Positions 43,071-54,384 of a stretch of DNA of 64,000 nucleotides are shown here, piece by piece; position 1 is the stretch's first letter; each line of letters starts with the position of its first letter. Source of the DNA: Acidimicrobiia bacterium. GTDB lineage: Bacteria; Acidobacteriota; Terriglobia; Bryobacterales; Bryobacteraceae. The position numbers were made by a program, and so were the translations under genes. The stretch lies in NCBI GenBank assembly GCA_016871315.1, contig VFZE01000024.1:21841-85840 (forward strand). The letters run 5' to 3'. The notes under the pieces are model-generated. The model saw only the letters and a program-made list of their open reading frames with translations, was not told the DNA's origin and did not search any database.

Positions 43071-43160
43071 AAGTCGTTATCGACTTGATCGCATTCCCAG
43101 CGGTGGGTACCAGCCCACCGCACCCCCTCTCATAAGCCCCAGGCTCTCCGCCTGGGGCTT
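43071..43160. terminator. Three tandem hairpins between SDR genes and tRNA-Arg
   Basis: Perfect inverted repeats occur in succession: AAGTCG/CGACTT (43071-43086), GCGGTGGG/CCCACCGC (43100-43121) and AAGCCCCAGGC/GCCTGGGGCTT (43134-43160, 11 base pairs, loop TCTCC). They lie downstream of the minus-strand tRNA-Arg, so they may terminate it. Poly-T runs are absent. Other readings are a structured RNA or a palindromic repeat. Confidence 0.45.
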
Positions 43161-43231
43161 TGTACCCAGGTGGGTTTCCTTGGATAAGAACACACGTTAA
43201 GTGCCTGATTGGTGTAGGAATTGGGGGAGGG

Positions 43232-43309
43232 TGGTACGCCCGAGAGGATTCGAACCTCTGACCTCTTGCTCCGGAGGCAAGCGCTCTATCCGGACTGAGC
43301 TACGGGCGC
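43232..43309 (-). tRNA. tRNA-Arg, anticodon CCG
   Basis: On the minus strand the acceptor is GCGCCCG, pairing with CGGGCGT (G1-U72 wobble). The anticodon arm CTTGC/GCAAG has loop CTCCGGA with CCG in the centre. The T-arm is AGAGGTTCGAATCCTCT, and a 3' CCA is encoded. It reads CGG codons. Confidence 0.95.
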
Positions 43310-43358
43310 GCAGATTTCATTGTAGTCTGTTTGGGGGCTGAAACCAACTGGGGCTTCC

Positions 43359-44462
43359 ATGCTGGGGCTGCCATGCTACCCTGACCGTTTGCCGGTCATT
43401 GCCTATTACGTCAGCGGCCACGGTTACGGCCACGCCATTCGCTCCAACGAAGTTGCACGACACCTGCTCCGGCTGCTGCCCGATGCAACCATCCTATTCC
43501 GCGGCGGCGCCCCGGCCTGGCTGTTTCCCCCCCACCCGCGCATTCACGTATCTACCGCCCAGCTCGACTGCGGTGTTGCCGAAAGCCCCGACGCCCTCCG
43601 CATTGACGCCGCCGCCACTGTCGCCGCGCTCCGCCAGTTCCTCACCGCACGCCGCCAAATCATCCGCGAGGAGGCCGCCTTCCTGCAATCCCAAAAGGCG
43701 AACATCGTCGTCGCAGACATCCCCTACCTTGCCGGACCCGCCGCCCACGCCGCCGGCCTCTCCTCCATCGGCATCAGCAACTTCACCTGGAACTGGATCA
43801 TCGAACCTTTCGCCGAATCCGAGCCCGAACTCACCACCCGGATTCGCGACGGCTACTCAAGAATGGAAACTCTGCTCCGCCTCCCCTTCTTCCACCACGA
43901 GGGCATGGAGATGTTCCCCGAAATCCTCGACATGCCCCTGCTTGCCGGCCAACCGTCGCGCTCCCGCGAGTCCGTCCGCCACGAATTTCACGCCCACGGC
44001 CGCCCGCTGGTCTGGATCGCCCTCCGAGGCAACATCAACGCCGCCGCCGTCCAGCGTGCCGCCTCCTCATGCCCCGATACCCTCTTCCTCACAACCGACT
44101 CTTCCTTGGACGGCCTCGCCGGGAATCTCCGCCTCTTCCGCATCGCCGATAACCTTACCGTCAGCGATGTCGTCGCCGCCTGCGACGCCGTCGTCGGCAA
44201 ACTCGGCTACAGCCTCGTTTCCGAATGTGTCGCCGCCAAAACCCGTCTCGTCATGATTCCCCGCACCGGTTTCCGCGAGGACCCCATCACCGAAACCGAA
44301 GCCTCCCGCTTCACCGTCCTGGAGCCTATGCCGTATGAAGACTATCTCACCGGCCGCTGGCGCTCCTATCTCGACGCCGCTCTCTCACGCCCCGTGCCCC
44401 ACGCTAGCGCCCCCTTGGGTGGAGCCTCAGCCTGCGCACGCTTCATCGCCTCCCGTCTCTAA
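43359..44462 (+). CDS. Glycosyltransferase-like protein (GT-B fold)
   Basis: The ORF opens at ATG 43359; the conserved part starts near TTG 43389. The 367-residue protein begins VIAYYVSGHGYGHAIRSNEVARHL (split), a glycine-rich N-terminal loop like MurG-type and arabinokinase-like glycosyltransferases. The C-terminal half has the UDP-binding pattern of GT-B enzymes (DAVVGKLGYSLVSECVAAKTRLVMIPR). A typical extra kinase domain is not present. The sugar and acceptor are unknown. It ends with an overlapping convergent stop with the TonB receptor gene (CTAA, 44459-44462). Confidence 0.7.
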   Translation: MLGLPCYPDRLPVIAYYVSGHGYGHAIRSNEVARHLLRLLPDATILFRGGAPAWLFPPHPRIHVSTAQLDCGVAESPDALRIDAAATVAALRQFLTARRQIIREEAAFLQSQKANIVVADIPYLAGPAAHAAGLSSIGISNFTWNWIIEPFAESEPELTTRIRDGYSRMETLLRLPFFHHEGMEMFPEILDMPLLAGQPSRSRESVRHEFHAHGRPLVWIALRGNINAAAVQRAASSCPDTLFLTTDSSLDGLAGNLRLFRIADNLTVSDVVAACDAVVGKLGYSLVSECVAAKTRLVMIPRTGFREDPITETEASRFTVLEPMPYEDYLTGRWRSYLDAALSRPVPHASAPLGGASACARFIASRL

Positions 44463-46774
44463 AACTGCCACATCAGCCGCACCGTCCCGCTCCGCGGCAC
44501 CCCGATCGCTGTCCCGGAAAACAGCCCGGAAAAATTAATCACGTTCAGCCGGTTCGTCAGGTTCCACGTGTCCGCCTGCAATCGCACCGTGCTCCGGTCT
44601 CCCTGCATCAGGTCCAGTCCCGCCGACGTGTCGAGTGAAAACTGCGGCAGCACACGCCCCCGCTCGAAATTCACCCGCTCCAGAATCCTCCCGCTGAACC
44701 GCTCCTCCAGATCGTCCTCGTCGAAATCCCCCTCCCGCTCAAACGGCAACCCCGAATTGTAGCTCCCGCCCCCAGCCACCCAGAACCGCTTCGTCACCTG
44801 CACGCGGAACCGCGCCCGCGCCGTGTGCCGCTGATCCTGCGTGATCGGAAACGTCGTATTCATGCGCAGCAACTCAGCTTCGTCTTCTTCCAGAAACAGC
44901 CCCCCCGTCAGCGGCAGCCTCCCCGTCCCCGTCATGTTCGAATAACTCAGAAATCCCGATACCCTGCCCCATCTGGGCAGCTCCAGCTTCGCTTCCACTC
45001 CATGAATTGTCGCCCGGTCAAAGGTGATCGGAAAGCTGATCCCTGTGTTCAGCAGCAGCGAATCGTCGGTGAAGTTCCGCGACAGCCGCCGGTAATAGTT
45101 CCCGTCCAGCCGCATCCGTCCCAGCAGGCTCTTCGCGAACCCCACCTGGTAGAAATTGCTCCGCGTCGGACGCAGCGCCAACCCCGTCGACTCCTCCGTC
45201 AGCGCGCGCGTCACCGGCGAGCTCGCCAGCAGCAAGCCTTCCACCGGCGGCGTTTCAAACGCCCGGTCATAGGACGCGTGCAGACGCAGCCCCGCCTCCG
45301 GCACATGAAAAGCCACGCCCACCCGCGGGCTCCACACGCTCTCCCTCACCCGCAACGAATAGCGGTCATGGCGCAGCCCCGCCGATACCGTCAGCCTTCC
45401 CGCCCGGATCGTGTCCTGCACAAACAGCGCCGTCTCCTTGCTCACCCCATCCTCGGCAAACCGGAACCGCTCCGGAAAATCATCGTCGAAGAACTTCTCC
45501 CGCGTGATGTGGTACGCAAAACTCTCTTCGAGATTCGCGCGGATGTACTCCACGCCCCACTTCGCCGAATGGCGACCCTTTGTCCATGCCATGCTGCCCG
45601 CAAAATACCCTTCCCGGAATCCCCGTTCCGCCGACGCCTCGATCGGATTGCTCAGCGGATTCGACCACAGCCGTGAATCCAAATCACGCACCATCCCCCT
45701 CACGTTGGCCAGCACCGCCGGCGACAGCGTGTGCTGATATGAGACCTGCCCCAGCGTCTCGGCCGCCGTACGGTCCTGCCTCTGCCCCTCTTCCTGTTGC
45801 TCCAATTCATTCGGCACCAGAAAATGCGCCCGCTTCGCGTGGAAGTACGTACTCAGCCGTCCGCCGCTGCGCACCTCCCGTTCAACCCGGCTCGTCACCC
45901 CCGCCCCCGTCGCCTTGTTCGTGAAGTTCTCCTCCACCGGCGGATCCAGAAACCGCCGCGTACTGCTTCCGCTCCCCGTGAACATCAACGCCGTCCGATC
46001 CCACTGCTGTTGCAGTTGCAGATGCCCGCCCTGGCTGCGGAAACTCCCGCCATCCATCGCCGCCTGCCCGTGGAGCCCGGGATTCGTCTGTTGCTTCGTA
46101 TTCACTTCCACCACGCCCCCCAGCTTCCGCCCGTACTCCGCCGGATACCCCGCTGTCAGCACGTTCATCGACCCCAGATCCTCCAGCTCCAGCGATGGCG
46201 CAAACGATGGCGACCGGTTGTCGGTCAGCGGAACGCCGTCCAGCACATACTGCGTGTTGTACTCCGAACCCCGTGGATGCAGAATCCCGTTCGCCTCCAG
46301 CAGCCATCCCGGCTGGCTGTTCACCATCTCCAGCAGGCTCCGCGATGGCTGCGCCGTGCGATGTTCCCCGATCCGCTCCGCGCCCGCGAAATAGACGGTC
46401 GCCGTCCGGTGCGGATCCAGCAACGTCTCCGCTTCCCTCACCACCAGCGTCGTCTCCACCGCCGCCACCCCGAGTGTCACCTTCTTCGTCAGCGGCACTT
46501 CGCTGCGGATCTCGATCCGCTCCGAGTGGCTCTGAAATCCCCCATGCTCCACTCGCAGCTGGTACATCCCGAACGGCAGCGGCCGCAGCGTCGCTCTCCC
46601 CTCCGCATTGGTTTCAAGTCTTTGCCGAACTCCCGTCGCCTGGCCCACGAGCGACACTTCACACCCAAGAGGTGCTCCTGTGCTATCGCTTACAGTGAGC
46701 TGAATTTCCCCATTCCCCTTCTGTGCTAACAGGGGTAAGGTGAATAACATCGCAACTAGGATTAGCACTTTCAT
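44459..46774 (-). CDS. TonB-dependent receptor with carboxypeptidase-regulatory N-terminus
   Basis: I start at ATG 46774, giving a signal peptide (VLILVAMLFTLPLLAQ) and 771 residues. The N-terminal part (about 25-105) is a carboxypeptidase-regulatory-like domain (LTVSDSTGAPLGCEVSLVG). A plug domain follows (LEMVNSQPGWLLEANGILHPRG, split, then GVPLTDNRSPSFAP and GYPAEYGRKLGGVVEV), and then a beta-barrel ending in an aromatic residue (WQF). This is the Oar/SusC-like family of outer-membrane receptors, here shorter than the usual 1000 residues. It likely imports a carbohydrate or peptide. A divergent lytic transglycosylase starts 36 bases away. Confidence 0.87.
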   Translation of the reverse strand: MKVLILVAMLFTLPLLAQKGNGEIQLTVSDSTGAPLGCEVSLVGQATGVRQRLETNAEGRATLRPLPFGMYQLRVEHGGFQSHSERIEIRSEVPLTKKVTLGVAAVETTLVVREAETLLDPHRTATVYFAGAERIGEHRTAQPSRSLLEMVNSQPGWLLEANGILHPRGSEYNTQYVLDGVPLTDNRSPSFAPSLELEDLGSMNVLTAGYPAEYGRKLGGVVEVNTKQQTNPGLHGQAAMDGGSFRSQGGHLQLQQQWDRTALMFTGSGSSTRRFLDPPVEENFTNKATGAGVTSRVEREVRSGGRLSTYFHAKRAHFLVPNELEQQEEGQRQDRTAAETLGQVSYQHTLSPAVLANVRGMVRDLDSRLWSNPLSNPIEASAERGFREGYFAGSMAWTKGRHSAKWGVEYIRANLEESFAYHITREKFFDDDFPERFRFAEDGVSKETALFVQDTIRAGRLTVSAGLRHDRYSLRVRESVWSPRVGVAFHVPEAGLRLHASYDRAFETPPVEGLLLASSPVTRALTEESTGLALRPTRSNFYQVGFAKSLLGRMRLDGNYYRRLSRNFTDDSLLLNTGISFPITFDRATIHGVEAKLELPRWGRVSGFLSYSNMTGTGRLPLTGGLFLEEDEAELLRMNTTFPITQDQRHTARARFRVQVTKRFWVAGGGSYNSGLPFEREGDFDEDDLEERFSGRILERVNFERGRVLPQFSLDTSAGLDLMQGDRSTVRLQADTWNLTNRLNVINFSGLFSGTAIGVPRSGTVRLMWQF

Positions 46775-46809
46775 ATTGGTCTGAAGCGGCACCTCCGATT
46801 CTACGCTAG

Positions 46810-47535
46810 ATGAAGGCCGCCTTTCTCCTTCTCGCCGCTTCTGCCATGGCGCAAACTCAAGCGCCCAAGCCGCTTGCCGACCCGCCCAAGCCCGCCGCCT
46901 CCATTCGCGCCGCCATGGAGGAGTCCATTGCCCGTCAGCGCGATTCCGTGAAACGTCAGGTCAAATCCAGCCCCGCCGATAGCTCCTCCTGGTTTACCGT
47001 CCCTTGGAACGAGGAAGACGCCATCCAACCCATCGAACCCGTGAAAGCGCCTGCGGACGGCGGCCAAGACCCGCCACCCATCTCTACTACCGCCGCATCC
47101 TTCAACCTCTGGACGCCTCATTGCCCCCCCGTGCCTCCTCAACTCCTCAACCCGCACATTGATCGTGCCGCCGCTCTCGGCGGCCTCTCTGCTGACCTTC
47201 TACATGCCGTCATTCAAAAGGAGTCCTCTTTTCAGCCCTGCGCCGTCTCTTCCAAAGGCGCCCTCGGCCTCATGCAGCTCATGCCCGCCACCGCTGCCGG
47301 CCTCGGCGTCCGCAATCCCTTTGACCCCATCGATAACCTCTACGGCGGAGCGCGCTACCTCGGCAATCTCCTCGGCCGCTACGACGGCAACCTCAACCTC
47401 GCCCTCGGCGCCTACAACGCCGGCCCGGCGAAAGTGGATTCCTACGGCGGCGTTCCGCCCTACCCGGAAACGCAGAACTTCGTGCGCGGTGTACTGAGCC
47501 TTCTAGGACTTGGGGGAGTCTCTTTGGACGAGTAG
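46810..47535 (+). CDS. Lytic transglycosylase (SLT domain)
   Basis: This 241-residue protein has an N-terminal signal peptide (KAAFLLLAASAMAQ), then a Pro-rich, low-complexity linker. The SLT domain has the catalytic Glu in HAVIQKESSFQP (E138). It also has the conserved GALGLMQLMPATA and DNLYGGARYLGNLL. A late NLALGAYNAGPAKV completes the fold. It cleaves peptidoglycan in the periplasm. The gene is divergent from the TonB receptor. Confidence 0.92.
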   Translation: MKAAFLLLAASAMAQTQAPKPLADPPKPAASIRAAMEESIARQRDSVKRQVKSSPADSSSWFTVPWNEEDAIQPIEPVKAPADGGQDPPPISTTAASFNLWTPHCPPVPPQLLNPHIDRAAALGGLSADLLHAVIQKESSFQPCAVSSKGALGLMQLMPATAAGLGVRNPFDPIDNLYGGARYLGNLLGRYDGNLNLALGAYNAGPAKVDSYGGVPPYPETQNFVRGVLSLLGLGGVSLDE

Positions 47536-47951
47536 GGATATTGTCATCGCTAGCGGCACCGTGACATACTGGTCATCAAGCCGTCTAATCCACGGCAGGG
47601 GGAAAGGCATCTGTAGGGGAGGTTGCTGATGCAACAGATGCGCTTCGCCCGCATGCCATCGGTTGGACTTGCTTCCGCCCGCGCGATCGGAGATCCGCGG
47701 CGGCGTGTCTGACTTCACTCTATTACCGGTTCAACTGGATGGCCGCATTCTCAACCGGCCCTTCTTCCGCCACGCCTCCATCCTCGCCGCGCATGGACGG
47801 CTTTGAGATGCTTCAGAAGCTTGACCGCGGCGCCATCGTCAATCTCGGGCAAGTCACTCACCTCTGACCCCCCATCGGCGCCCCTCAGCCGCCTCTATCG
47901 GGATCGTCTGCGCGCCCGCCTCGGCTGGCGCGATTAGCCGTATCATAAGGC
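47536..47951. other. Gene-free stretch with decayed coding fragments
   Basis: About 416 bases without a gene. A plus-strand piece at 47793-47867 reads MDGFEMLQKLDRGAIVNLG, which recalls the receiver-domain MDGFEML motif. A later one before 47938 reads RLYRDRLRARLGWRD. Neither has a proper context, so I treat them as possible relics, not genes. No RNA gene was recognised. Confidence 0.3.
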
Positions 47952-49472
47952 ATGGTACTTCGAGGGGCTCTCTACGCCGTATTTCTCTGCCTGCTCGCCG
48001 CCCACGCCGCCGAACTCCGCATCTCCGTCACCGACGCCTCAACCAAGCAACCGGCCTGGGCCCGCCTCGAGGTCCACTCCCCGGACGGCAAGCTCCACCA
48101 GCCGGCCGGCGCCATCATGGACCGCACCGCCCGCGCCCGCACCGGACTTCCCTACTACCCGCAGAGCTTTCTCTGCAAGCAGTGCACGCTCGATCTCCCA
48201 CCCGGCCGCTACCGTGTCATCGCCGAACGCGGCCCTGAGTACGAGCGCCTCCAAATGGAAGCCGAACCCGGCGCCACCCTCCACATCCCCATGCGCCGCT
48301 GGACCACCATGCGCAGCGACGGCTGGTACTCCGCCGACTTCCACCTCCACCGCCCCATCGACGACCTTCCTACCCTTGCCGATGCCGATGACCTCAACTT
48401 CGCCGCCGCCTTCACCATGTGGAACCGCCGCAACCTCTGGAAGGACACTCCTCCCCCCGCCAATCCCATCCAAAACCCCTCCCCCTTCCTCTACCTCTCC
48501 CTCATGAACGCCGAAGACGAACGCGGCGGCGGCGCCTGGATGCTCCACCACCTCCCCGAACCCATCGACCTCGAATTCATGCTCCCACCCGGCAAGCCGC
48601 AAACCGAAAGCTGGCACCCGCCCGGGATCGAATTCATCCGCAAAGCGCGCGCCTGGCGCAAACCCGGTCAGCTTTTCCCCTGGTTCGATTGCGAAAAGCC
48701 CATATGGTGGGAGGTCCCCGTCGTCATGGCGCTCGCCCCGCCCGACTCCTTCGGCCTCCTCCACAACCACTTCAACCAGTACGGCATCCTGGACATGGAA
48801 GCCTGGGGCCGCCCCCGTGACCAGCAGCACTATCCCGGTATCGAAGGCTTCGCCGCTTATTCAATGGAACTCTACTACCGCTACCTCAACCTCGGTTTCC
48901 GCATACCTCCCTCCGCAGGCTCGGCAAGCGGCGTCCTCCCCAACCCTCCCGGCTACAACCGCATCTACGCCAAACTCGACGGCGCCTTCTCCCCGGAGAA
49001 ACTCTACGCCGCCATACGCGATCACCGCCACTTCGTCACCAACGGACCCATGCTCGATCTCACCACCAGCTTCCACGCCGGCAAGCTGCGCGGCTCCGTC
49101 CAGGTCCAGTCCCGCGAACCCCTCTCCCGGATCGAGCTCATCGCCAACGGCAAAATCCTCCGCACATTCCACGCACCGGGCGGCGCGCGCTCCCTACGCC
49201 GTTCCTTCTCCATCGAAACGCGCCCCTACACATGGTTCGCCGCCCGCGCCTTCACCCTCAACCCCAATACCGTCCGCCTCGCCCACTCCAGCCCCATCTA
49301 CCTCCCCGGCTCCTACAACGCCTCCTCCGACGCCGCCTACTTCCTCGCCTGGATCGACCAACTCATCGCCAATACAACCCCGGAACGCCTCCCCGATCCA
49401 GCGAAGCGCGGCCAACTGCTCTCCCTCTATCGCGAAGCCCGAGCCTTCTACGCCGCTAAAGTTTCCCCCTGA
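47952..49472 (+). CDS. CehA/McbA-type metallohydrolase (PHP-like)
   Basis: The 506-residue protein has a signal peptide (YAVFLCLLAAHA) and a carboxypeptidase-regulatory-like beta domain (about 20-110: ELRISVTDASTKQPAWARLE, split). The PHP-like domain begins with the metal-binding SADFHLHRPIDD (near residue 125). Later metal-site candidates are LLHNHFNQYG and HFVTNGP. Such proteins are secreted phosphoesterase-fold enzymes of unknown substrate, common in Acidobacteria. A convergent TonB receptor gene begins 8 bases after its end. Confidence 0.75.
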   Translation: MVLRGALYAVFLCLLAAHAAELRISVTDASTKQPAWARLEVHSPDGKLHQPAGAIMDRTARARTGLPYYPQSFLCKQCTLDLPPGRYRVIAERGPEYERLQMEAEPGATLHIPMRRWTTMRSDGWYSADFHLHRPIDDLPTLADADDLNFAAAFTMWNRRNLWKDTPPPANPIQNPSPFLYLSLMNAEDERGGGAWMLHHLPEPIDLEFMLPPGKPQTESWHPPGIEFIRKARAWRKPGQLFPWFDCEKPIWWEVPVVMALAPPDSFGLLHNHFNQYGILDMEAWGRPRDQQHYPGIEGFAAYSMELYYRYLNLGFRIPPSAGSASGVLPNPPGYNRIYAKLDGAFSPEKLYAAIRDHRHFVTNGPMLDLTTSFHAGKLRGSVQVQSREPLSRIELIANGKILRTFHAPGGARSLRRSFSIETRPYTWFAARAFTLNPNTVRLAHSSPIYLPGSYNASSDAAYFLAWIDQLIANTTPERLPDPAKRGQLLSLYREARAFYAAKVSP

Positions 49473-49480
49473 AGTCCGCT

Positions 49481-51268
49481 CTACTTCGCCCCGAACAGCC
49501 CGATCTCCACTCCCACAACCGCCGCCCTCCCCGGCATCACCACGCCGAAGATCTCCTGGTAAACCGTGTCCGTCAGGTTCGTCAGCTGCACGAACGGATT
49601 CACGCGCCCGCGCGTCCGCGCCACGTAGACATCCATCACGGCATATGGGTCCCTCGCGAAGCGCTGCACCGCGCCCAGCCGCGCACGCGCCACTACGCTG
49701 CCTGGCAGCGCGCTCTCCCAGCCCGCCACGCCCAAGTGCGACGGGTAGTTGAACGTGTAGCGGCTCTGCACTCCCGTCAGCAGGTTCTGCGCGCCGTGCA
49801 GGCCCGTGTACTTGAAATGGAGCAGGTGCGTCCTTTCGACGCGCGCCGTCACGCCCGCTTCCACGCCCGTGAACCGCAGGCTCTGGAAATTGGTGGCTCG
49901 CCACAGATCCGTTGGCGCCCGCCGCACGAAATCGATTCCGTCACGCTCCCGGCGGTGAAACACGGTGAACTCGCCCTTCAGATTCCCTCCGGCGTTCCAA
50001 TCGAAACCGGCCTCGTAGTTCACCGCCGATTCCGGACGCAAATCCGGCGATCCCACGTTGGCCGGATCGTGATAGTAGAGATCGGTGAAGCTCGGCAGCC
50101 GGAAGGCGCGGCTGATGCTGCCGCGGAACTTCAGGTGCGAGTTCACCCAAACGCCGGCCGCCGCCGTGGGGGAAAACTGGCTTTCGCCGGAGCCGTACAA
50201 CTCCTCCCGCGCGCCAAGCGAAAAGCTGAACCGCTGCAGCGCCCTTACGTCCAGCGCCACGTAGCCGGCTCCGCGCGCGCGCGAATGCGTCCCCAGGTTG
50301 TTGCTCACAATCGCATCGTGCAGCCCCTCCAGGCCCCAGTGCAGCTTCGCGTTCTGGCCCACCGGCTCGGCGCGCCGGAAACTGCCCTGGTAGCTTTCCA
50401 CCGCATGGCGGTTGGTGAACACCTGCGGCCGGTCGCGGTACAGCACAAACAGATCGGTGTGCCGCCGGAAGGCGAACGCCGCATTCGTCCGTTGCCCGAG
50501 GTTCTGGTTGATCGAAGCGAACCACGTCTTGGTCCGCTCCCAGCTGTTGAACCTTCCGTAATACTGCTCGGCCCCGAACGGCTTATCCGCATGCCCCAAT
50601 AACACGGTCGTCGTTCCTAATTCGCTCGTCAGCCGCGTCGTCGAGGTGCCTGCCAGGTTGCGGTAGTCGCGGTTCGCGATGAAGCCGGAGGAAAAGTCGC
50701 GCGAAAAGGCAAGCTGCTGGCTCCATTTCCCCCGTAGCAAACTCGCCGTGGCCCGCTGCTGATTCACGCCGAAGTTGCCGATGCCCGTCCGCACCCGCAG
50801 CTCGGATACCTCCGGCGCCTTCGTGATGAAGTGAATTACACCGCCGATCGCGTCAGAACCATATAGCGTCGACCCCGACCCCTTCAGCACCTCCACCCGG
50901 TCCATCGACTCCACCGGCAACGGCAGGTCCATGTTGTGGTGCCCGCTCTGCACATCGTTCAACCGCATCCCGTCCAGCAGCACCAGCGTCTGACCGAACG
51001 TGCCGCCGCGGATCGAAACATCCGTCTGCATGTTGTTCTGCCCGCGCTGCCGCAGATCGATCGAGGAGTCCAAATTCAGAAAATCGGTCACCGTGTTCGA
51101 CAGCAGCCGCCGTTGTTTGTCGATCGGGACGGCGTGCACCTGCCGCTCGGCCTCCTCCATCGGCACGGGCTCGTACTGCCCCGTCACCACCACCACGTCG
51201 CGCCGTGCGGGCTGTGCCCACATCCACGCGGCAATCCCCATCAATAGTCCCAGCCTTGTCATCCTCAC
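49481..51268 (-). CDS. TonB-dependent receptor (BtuB/vitamin or siderophore type)
   Basis: This 595-residue receptor has a signal peptide (LGLLMGIAAWMWAQ) and a TonB box-like DVVVVTGQYEP. The plug domain has LDSSIDLRQRGQ, DVSIRGGTFGQTLVLLDGMRLND (split) and RVEVLKGSGSTLYGSDAIGGVI, split between motif halves. The barrel follows with no carboxypeptidase-regulatory N-domain. The size and plug resemble BtuB-like receptors for cobalamin or other chelates. The start might be the Met two codons later. hpnI lies upstream on the same strand, with 3 bases between the stop of hpnI and this start. Confidence 0.82.
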   Translation of the reverse strand: MRMTRLGLLMGIAAWMWAQPARRDVVVVTGQYEPVPMEEAERQVHAVPIDKQRRLLSNTVTDFLNLDSSIDLRQRGQNNMQTDVSIRGGTFGQTLVLLDGMRLNDVQSGHHNMDLPLPVESMDRVEVLKGSGSTLYGSDAIGGVIHFITKAPEVSELRVRTGIGNFGVNQQRATASLLRGKWSQQLAFSRDFSSGFIANRDYRNLAGTSTTRLTSELGTTTVLLGHADKPFGAEQYYGRFNSWERTKTWFASINQNLGQRTNAAFAFRRHTDLFVLYRDRPQVFTNRHAVESYQGSFRRAEPVGQNAKLHWGLEGLHDAIVSNNLGTHSRARGAGYVALDVRALQRFSFSLGAREELYGSGESQFSPTAAAGVWVNSHLKFRGSISRAFRLPSFTDLYYHDPANVGSPDLRPESAVNYEAGFDWNAGGNLKGEFTVFHRRERDGIDFVRRAPTDLWRATNFQSLRFTGVEAGVTARVERTHLLHFKYTGLHGAQNLLTGVQSRYTFNYPSHLGVAGWESALPGSVVARARLGAVQRFARDPYAVMDVYVARTRGRVNPFVQLTNLTDTVYQEIFGVVMPGRAAVVGVEIGLFGAK

Positions 51269-51271
51269 TCC

Positions 51272-52396
51272 TCACCTAAGTGGCGTGAACCGCCCGTCTC
51301 TGTGCAATTGATAACTTCTTCCGCGCCAGCGGATGGTGTTACCGAAGAATCCGAGTATCCAGAACAGGAATCCAGCCATATCCTCCGCCGCAATCAGCCA
51401 CCAGTGGCGCGCGCACAGCGGATCGCCCAGTACCCAGCCCGCCGTCGCCCATGCCGCCGCCGCACGCGCCGCCAGCGTTGCCGCTGCCAGCGGCCACCAG
51501 GCCGGCGCCACCGCCATCAGCAGCAGCGCCAGCGGAACCGGATGCGTGAACAACTGCCCCGCATAGCCGGCCGGCCGCGAACGCCTCGTGCTGCGGCACC
51601 ACCGCAAACGGTGCCGCGCGTTCTCTTCAACATCGGAATCGCCGATGTGATGCTCAATCACGTAGCGCGACAACTCCACGCCAAAGCCAGCCTCCGCCGC
51701 GAACTGCCCGAGCACGAAATCCTCGGCGAGGTAATCCTTCACACGCGCCCAGCCGCCGATGCCATCAATCACCTTTTTGCGCGCCACGATCGTCGGCCCC
51801 ACCGCAAAGCGCATTCCCTCCAGCATCCGCGCCGTCAGAATGCCGCCCAGGAACGCTGTGTTCATGCCGATCGCCTCCAGCTTCGACCAAAGGCTCTCCC
51901 CCGGCACGGCCCGGTATGGGCACGTCGCCAGATCAAGCCCTTCATCCTGGAATTCCATCGCGATCACTTGCAAAAACTCCGGACTTACTCTGATGTCGCT
52001 GTCGCTCATCGCCACGAGATCGAAGCGCGCCGCCGCCGTCATCCGCTCCAGGCTGTAGACCTTGGCATTCGCGTACAGAGGCTCCCCGGTTACGATCAAC
52101 TGCGTGGGAATCCCCGGATACCTGCGCTGCAGGTCTTCGATCACGGCCACGGCGGGGTCGCTCATCTCCCGCGCCGCGAACAGAATTTCAAACTGCGGAT
52201 ACTCTTGCTGAAAAAAACTCTCGAGGTTCTTCCGGAGCCCCGCTTCGGCCCCGGCAACCGGCTTCAGGATGCTGATGCCCGGCTGCGTGCCAGCCGATAG
52301 CGCTCTCCGCGCCAGATACTGCCATGCCGCAATCACCACCAAGATGCTGAATGCCAGCGAGCCGGCTACGAGGGCGGCAATCAACCACTCTAGCAT
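51272..52396 (-). CDS. hpnI: Hopanoid biosynthesis glycosyltransferase HpnI
   Basis: This 374-residue protein belongs to the GT21-like family. It has an N-terminal membrane helix, GISILKPVAGAEAGLRKNL (residues about 42-60), and the metal-binding SDSDIRVSPEFL. A downstream RHRLRWCRSTRRSRP block is the (Q/R)xxRW motif. C-terminal membrane helices are present. HpnI adds N-acetylglucosamine to bacteriohopanetetrol in the inner membrane. Other hpn genes are not in the window, so the assignment rests on family pattern alone. Confidence 0.78.
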   Translation of the reverse strand: MLEWLIAALVAGSLAFSILVVIAAWQYLARRALSAGTQPGISILKPVAGAEAGLRKNLESFFQQEYPQFEILFAAREMSDPAVAVIEDLQRRYPGIPTQLIVTGEPLYANAKVYSLERMTAAARFDLVAMSDSDIRVSPEFLQVIAMEFQDEGLDLATCPYRAVPGESLWSKLEAIGMNTAFLGGILTARMLEGMRFAVGPTIVARKKVIDGIGGWARVKDYLAEDFVLGQFAAEAGFGVELSRYVIEHHIGDSDVEENARHRLRWCRSTRRSRPAGYAGQLFTHPVPLALLLMAVAPAWWPLAAATLAARAAAAWATAGWVLGDPLCARHWWLIAAEDMAGFLFWILGFFGNTIRWRGRSYQLHRDGRFTPLR

Positions 52397-52406
52397 CGCC
52401 GGACCG

Positions 52407-54347
<1,941 letters not shown>

Positions 54348-54384
54348 TGTCGGATTTCTATTCAGCGTAGCATGATGTATAGAG

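Noticed and set aside
47793..47867. Short frame with MDGFEMLQKLD resembling a receiver motif
   Set aside because: The match is only about ten residues and lacks the rest of the domain; it may be coincidental.
54348..54384. Possible T-box leader for thrS
   Set aside because: Only 37 bases separate thrS from the divergent gene, and no T-box sequence or specifier hairpin is visible.
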